From assembly GCF_902706035.1 (NCBI RefSeq), contig NZ_CACSJA010000014.1:79657-143656 (forward strand): 64,000 nucleotides of DNA, given 5' to 3'. This document shows, piece by piece, positions 60,582 to 64,000 of the stretch. The notes under the pieces were generated by a model that was not told the DNA's origin, did not search any database, and saw nothing but the letters and a program-made list of their open reading frames with translations. Each line of letters begins with the position of its first letter. Positions within the stretch are counted from its first letter, which is position 1. The DNA is from Pantoea sp. 18069. Lineage in GTDB: Bacteria > Pseudomonadota > Gammaproteobacteria > Burkholderiales > Burkholderiaceae_C. The position numbers and the translations under genes are program-made.

Positions 60582-61808
60582 ATGTCCACCATCACCGACA
60601 CGCCCTTCACCCAGACCGACGCGCCCAGCGCGCAGGAGCTGGTGGCCCGCGCCACGGCCTTGCTTCCCATGCTCAGGGAAAAGGCTGCTTCCGTTGAAGC
60701 CAATCGCATGGTATCCAAGGAGACCATCCAGGCTTTCGTCGAGGCCGGCTTCTTCAAGATCCTGCAGGAAAAGCGCTGGGGCGGCTGGGAACTGGATCCC
60801 AGCGTCTTCTGGCGCGTGCTGATGGAGCTGGGCCGTGGCTGCCCGAGCAGCACCTGGAACATGATGATCCTGGGCGTGCACCAGTGGGAATTCGGCCATA
60901 TGGATCCGCAGGCGGCCGAAGACGTCTGGGGCCAGGACAACTCGGTCATCGTTGCCTCCTCCTACGGTCCCACCGGCCGTTGCGAAAAGGTCGAGGGCGG
61001 CTACAAGCTCAGCGGGCAGTGGAAATGCTCGAGCGGCACGGACCATGGCCAGTGGGCCTTCGTCGGGGGACTGGTGCGTGACGAAAATGGCGCCGCCATA
61101 GACCGCATTGCGCTGCTGGTGCCGCGCACCCATTACCAGATCATTGACGACTGGTACGTTTTCGGCCTGGCCGGCACAGGCAGCAAGAGCCTGGAGATGC
61201 ACGATGTGTTCGTGCCCGCGCACCGCACCCACAGCCTGTCGGCATACCAGCTCAACGACCGCCCCTCTTCCTACCTGCACCCTTTCGGCACCATTTTCTG
61301 CGGCTCGGTGTCGGCGGCGCTGGTGGGCTTCGCGCAGGGCGCGATCGACACTTATATCGAGCAGATGAGCACGCGCACGCTCAGCGCCAACGTCAACATG
61401 AAAGCCGCCAATGTCAACCCCGCGGTGGGCGACCGCCTGGGCCACGCCGTGGCCAAAGTGCGCAGCTGCCGCGCGCGCCTGCTGCACCTGATGAACGAGT
61501 CGGCCGAGTACGTCTACCGCCGTGAACTGGTGCCCGAGGACATGCGCGTGGGCCACATCCTCGATATCTCGCGCGTGGGCAACGAGTGCTCCGAAGCCGT
61601 ACTCAAGCTGTTTCCGGCACTGGGCGCGCGCGGCCTGTACTCCAACAATCCGATGCAGCGCTTCCTGCGCGACATTCTCGCGGGCTCCAATCACATGACG
61701 CAGAACATCGATGATTCGGCCGGCTTCACGGGCGCCCGCCTGCTGGGCACCGCGCTGCCCCCGACCGCCTACGGTATCCAGCGCAAGGCCCCGAGCGAAA
61801 AGCGCTGA
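60582..61808 (+). CDS. HsaA-like flavin-dependent monooxygenase (acyl-CoA dehydrogenase fold)
   Basis: A 408-residue protein with an acyl-CoA dehydrogenase fold but features of the two-component monooxygenase group (HsaA, HpaB-C2 type, DszC): GCPSSTWNMMILGVHQWEFG, GGYKLSGQWKCSSGTDHGQW, and the C-terminal FLRDILAGSNHMTQNIDDSA. These enzymes hydroxylate phenols using FMNH2 or FADH2 from a separate reductase. AAGGAG precedes ATG 60582. In this operon it would convert a phenol to the catechol cleaved by the dioxygenase. The partner reductase (HsaB type) is not in the window. Confidence 0.88.
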   Translation: MSTITDTPFTQTDAPSAQELVARATALLPMLREKAASVEANRMVSKETIQAFVEAGFFKILQEKRWGGWELDPSVFWRVLMELGRGCPSSTWNMMILGVHQWEFGHMDPQAAEDVWGQDNSVIVASSYGPTGRCEKVEGGYKLSGQWKCSSGTDHGQWAFVGGLVRDENGAAIDRIALLVPRTHYQIIDDWYVFGLAGTGSKSLEMHDVFVPAHRTHSLSAYQLNDRPSSYLHPFGTIFCGSVSAALVGFAQGAIDTYIEQMSTRTLSANVNMKAANVNPAVGDRLGHAVAKVRSCRARLLHLMNESAEYVYRRELVPEDMRVGHILDISRVGNECSEAVLKLFPALGARGLYSNNPMQRFLRDILAGSNHMTQNIDDSAGFTGARLLGTALPPTAYGIQRKAPSEKR

Positions 61809-61903
61809 TCCTGCCATCCCTGCTGTGCCCATGCCACGCCCCTCCCTGAAGCGGATCTGGCGGGCGCAGGCCGGTGGACAGCCCCTGTTTTGAAAGATAG
61901 CGC

Positions 61904-62686
61904 ATGAACAGCAAGAAAATCGAGAATGCCGCGGCGGCATTGCGCCACGCCCGCGCCACGCGTGCCGCCATCGGCCAGGTGTCGTCGGAGTACGGCATCG
62001 GCAGCGTCGATGAGGCCTATGCCGTCGCCGAGCTCAATCGACAATGGAAAGTCGGGCAAGGGCATCGCGTCACCGGCAAGAAGATTGGCCTGACGTCCAA
62101 GGCCGTACAGGCCCAGTTGGGCGTGGACCGGCCGGACTTCGGCTTCCTGTTCGACGACATGGAATATCTCAACGGAGATGTTCTTCCCGCTACGCGACTG
62201 ATCCAGCCCAAGGTCGAGGCGGAAATCGCCTTCGTCGTACAGCACAGCCTGTCGGGTCCCAAGCCCAGTTACGGCGAATTCCTGTCGTCGCTGGCCTACG
62301 CGCTGCCGGCGCTCGAGATTGTCGACAGCGCGATTGCCGACTGGAACATCACCCTCGCCGACACCGTGGCCGACAACGCCTCTTCGGCGCTGTACGTTCT
62401 GGGCGACCAACCTGTGGCCGTGGCCCAGTTGGCGCTGCAGGGGTTGGGCATGGTCATGGACAGGAACGGAGCGATGGCATCAACGGGCGTGGGTGCTGCC
62501 TGCCTGGGCCATCCGCTGCGGGCCGCCTACTGGCTGGCCTGCGAAATGATGGCGCGCGGCCATGGACTGCAGGCCGGCGAAATCATCCTGTCCGGCGCGC
62601 TGGGCCCGATGGTGCCTGTGCAGGCCGGCGACCACGTCGAAGCCCGCATCCAGGGCCTGGGAACGGTGCAGTTCCGACTGGACTGA
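61904..62686 (+). CDS. 2-keto-4-pentenoate hydratase
   Basis: A 260-residue hydratase of the MhpD/BphH/TesE family: [47 protein letters not shown] with the acidic metal ligands, and [20 protein letters not shown]. It adds water to 2-hydroxypenta-2,4-dienoate to give 4-hydroxy-2-oxovalerate. It is followed 49 bp later by the aldehyde dehydrogenase gene and sits in the usual lower-pathway order hydratase, dehydrogenase, aldolase. Confidence 0.93.
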   Translation: MNSKKIENAAAALRHARATRAAIGQVSSEYGIGSVDEAYAVAELNRQWKVGQGHRVTGKKIGLTSKAVQAQLGVDRPDFGFLFDDMEYLNGDVLPATRLIQPKVEAEIAFVVQHSLSGPKPSYGEFLSSLAYALPALEIVDSAIADWNITLADTVADNASSALYVLGDQPVAVAQLALQGLGMVMDRNGAMASTGVGAACLGHPLRAAYWLACEMMARGHGLQAGEIILSGALGPMVPVQAGDHVEARIQGLGTVQFRLD

Positions 62687-62735
62687 TGGTGTCCCACGGC
62701 CAGCGCCAGTGCCTCCTTGCAAACACGGTGAACTT

Positions 62736-63683
62736 ATGAAAAAACTCAAGGCTGCCATCATCGGCAGCGGCAACATCGGCACGGACTTGATGATCAAGAT
62801 CCTGCGCCACGGCCAGAACATCGAAATGGGTGCGATGGTCGGCATCGACCCGGCCTCCGACGGCCTGGCGCGCGCCGCGCGCATGGGCGTGGCGACCACG
62901 CACGAAGGCGTCGAAGGACTCACGCGCATGCCCGGGTTCGCGGACATCGATTTTGTCTTCGACGCGACGTCGGCCGGCGCGCATGTGAAGAACGATGCCT
63001 TCCTGCGCGCACTCAAGCCCGGCATACGCATGATCGACCTCACGCCCGCGGCGATTGGCCCGTACTGCATTCCGGTGGTCAATGGCGAGGCGCATCTGGA
63101 CGCGCTCAACCTGAACATGGTCACCTGCGGCGGCCAGGCGACGATTCCCATGGTCGCGGCGGTCTCGCGCGTGGCCAAGGTGCATTACGGCGAAATCATC
63201 GCCTCGATCGCCAGCAAGAGCGCGGGCCCGGGCACGCGCGCCAATATCGACGAGTTCACCGAAACCACCTCCAAGGCCATCGAAGTGGTGGGCGGCGCGA
63301 CCCGTGGCAAGGCCATCATCGTCATGAACCCGGCCGAGCCGCCGCTGATCATGCGCGACACGGTCTACACGCTCAGCGACTTCGCCGACGAAGCCGCGAT
63401 CACCGAATCGGTAGCGCGCATGGCCGCGGCCGTGCAGTCCTATGTGCCGGGCTACCGCCTGAAGCAGAAAGTGCAGTTCGACCGCATAGCTCAGCCCATA
63501 CGCATTCCGGGCGTGGGCGATGCGCTCACGGGCCTCAAGACTTCGGTGTTTCTCGAAGTCGAAGGCGCGGCGCACTACCTGCCGGCCTACGCGGGCAACC
63601 TCGACATCATGACCAGCGCCGGCCTGCGCACGGCCGAGCAGATCGCTGCGCGCATGCTCGCCGCGAACCTGACCACGGCCTGA
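62736..63683 (+). CDS. Acetaldehyde dehydrogenase (acylating)
   Basis: A 315-residue MhpF/BphJ/TesF-type enzyme. The NAD-binding motif [16 protein letters not shown] starts at residue 8, catalytic Cys131 is in [13 protein letters not shown], and the [20 protein letters not shown] segment is typical. It converts acetaldehyde (or propanal) to the acyl-CoA while held in complex with the aldolase encoded next, through a channel. ATG 62736 gives the family-standard start [12 protein letters not shown]; the longer open frame is spurious. The aldolase starts 10 bp after its stop. Confidence 0.95.
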   Translation: MKKLKAAIIGSGNIGTDLMIKILRHGQNIEMGAMVGIDPASDGLARAARMGVATTHEGVEGLTRMPGFADIDFVFDATSAGAHVKNDAFLRALKPGIRMIDLTPAAIGPYCIPVVNGEAHLDALNLNMVTCGGQATIPMVAAVSRVAKVHYGEIIASIASKSAGPGTRANIDEFTETTSKAIEVVGGATRGKAIIVMNPAEPPLIMRDTVYTLSDFADEAAITESVARMAAAVQSYVPGYRLKQKVQFDRIAQPIRIPGVGDALTGLKTSVFLEVEGAAHYLPAYAGNLDIMTSAGLRTAEQIAARMLAANLTTA

Positions 63684-63693
63684 GGACAGCACC

Positions 63694-64000
63694 ATGAACA
63701 AGAAAATCTATATCTCCGACGTCACGCTGCGCGATGGCAGCCATGCGATCCGCCACCAGTACAGCATCGAACAGGTCCGCCAGATCGCCCGGGCGCTGGA
63801 CGACGCCAAGGTCGACTCCATCGAAGTCGCGCATGGCGACGGCCTGCAGGGCTCGAGCTTCAACTACGGCTTCGGCGCCCACACCGACCTCGAATGGATA
63901 GAGGCCGTGGCCAGCGTGGTCAAGCACGCGAAGATCACCACGCTGCTGCTGCCGGGCATAGGCACCGTCCATGACCTCAAGGCCGCCTATGACGCCGGCG
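63694..64000 (+). CDS. 4-hydroxy-2-oxovalerate aldolase, cut by the window end
   Basis: The first 102 residues of an MhpE/BphI/TesG-type class II aldolase: [19 protein letters not shown] with the metal-binding Arg13-Asp14 pair, then [19 protein letters not shown]. It splits 4-hydroxy-2-oxoacids into pyruvate and an aldehyde passed to the preceding dehydrogenase. The full protein should be about 340 residues; the rest lies beyond the window. Confidence 0.93.
   Translation, partial: MNKKIYISDVTLRDGSHAIRHQYSIEQVRQIARALDDAKVDSIEVAHGDGLQGSSFNYGFGAHTDLEWIEAVASVVKHAKITTLLLPGIGTVHDLKAAYDAG

Overview
The window is high-GC DNA (most genes look about 65% GC by eye) from a Gram-negative proteobacterium. 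It is most like a Burkholderiales betaproteobacterium of the Comamonas/Acidovorax type. The evidence is three Bug-type periplasmic receptors with no TctAB partners, a general porin of the Burkholderiales type, a fused assimilatory nitrate reductase/CysJ flavoprotein, many catabolic clusters each with its own LysR, AraC or IclR regulator, and sigma54-controlled catabolism and nitrate assimilation. No rRNA, tRNA or CRISPR array was seen.

Layout. 1-6.4 kb: a partial quinone oxidoreductase with a divergent AraC regulator; a yeiH exporter with a divergent LysR gene; a beta-keto acid cleavage enzyme with a divergent AraC regulator. 6.4-7.9 kb: an AT-rich island holding an orphan DarT-like ADP-ribosyltransferase and a perfect inverted repeat. 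7.9-13.3 kb: a phaB-phaC operon ending in a Pat-like acyl-CoA synthetase/acetyltransferase. 13.7-18.3 kb: a histidine kinase-msrB-dipZ-msrA operon for extracytoplasmic methionine sulfoxide repair; its likely response regulator lies 6 kb away in the opposite orientation. 18.9-24.3 kb: an SDR gene, a GlxA-like regulator with a PLP desulfhydrase/deaminase and an HCCA isomerase-like protein, and an arsR-MFS pair. 25.4-27.9 kb: cadA beside a truncated cadR. 28-30.1 kb: hipBA with repeated operators and an AbiEii-like toxin remnant.

30.2-34.8 kb: a sigma54 promoter, a hairpin and attenuator leader, and the NasA-CysJ fusion gene. 35.2-44.4 kb: a coherent catabolic cluster (FAD oxidoreductase, IclR, two-subunit aconitase X, Bug, IlvD/Edd dehydratase, porin, second Bug) whose substrate I cannot name. 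44.9-49.3 kb: a P2-type cation ATPase and a DASS anion transporter. 49.4-54.4 kb: Bug, acyl-CoA dehydrogenase, acyl-CoA ligase and LysR. 54.5-55.8 kb: an amino-acid oxidase remnant, a PfpI-family gene and a second copy of the 34-bp repeat found near hipBA.

55.8-64 kb: an aromatic or alicyclic meta-cleavage operon. A XylR/DmpR-class sigma54 activator is translationally coupled to an IclR regulator. Both are divergent from a BphD-like hydrolase, BphC-like dioxygenase, HsaA-like flavin monooxygenase, 2-keto-4-pentenoate hydratase, acylating acetaldehyde dehydrogenase and 4-hydroxy-2-oxovalerate aldolase (cut by the window end). The divergent region holds a perfect palindromic candidate upstream activating site and a consensus -24/-12 promoter.

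The strongest candidates for undescribed biology are the aconitase X/IlvD cluster, the kinase-linked Msr/DipZ operon with a methionine-rich linker, the orphan DarT-like island, and the 34-bp repeat shared by two distant toxin-antitoxin-like or remnant loci. All calls come from reading the sequence; no database search was run.
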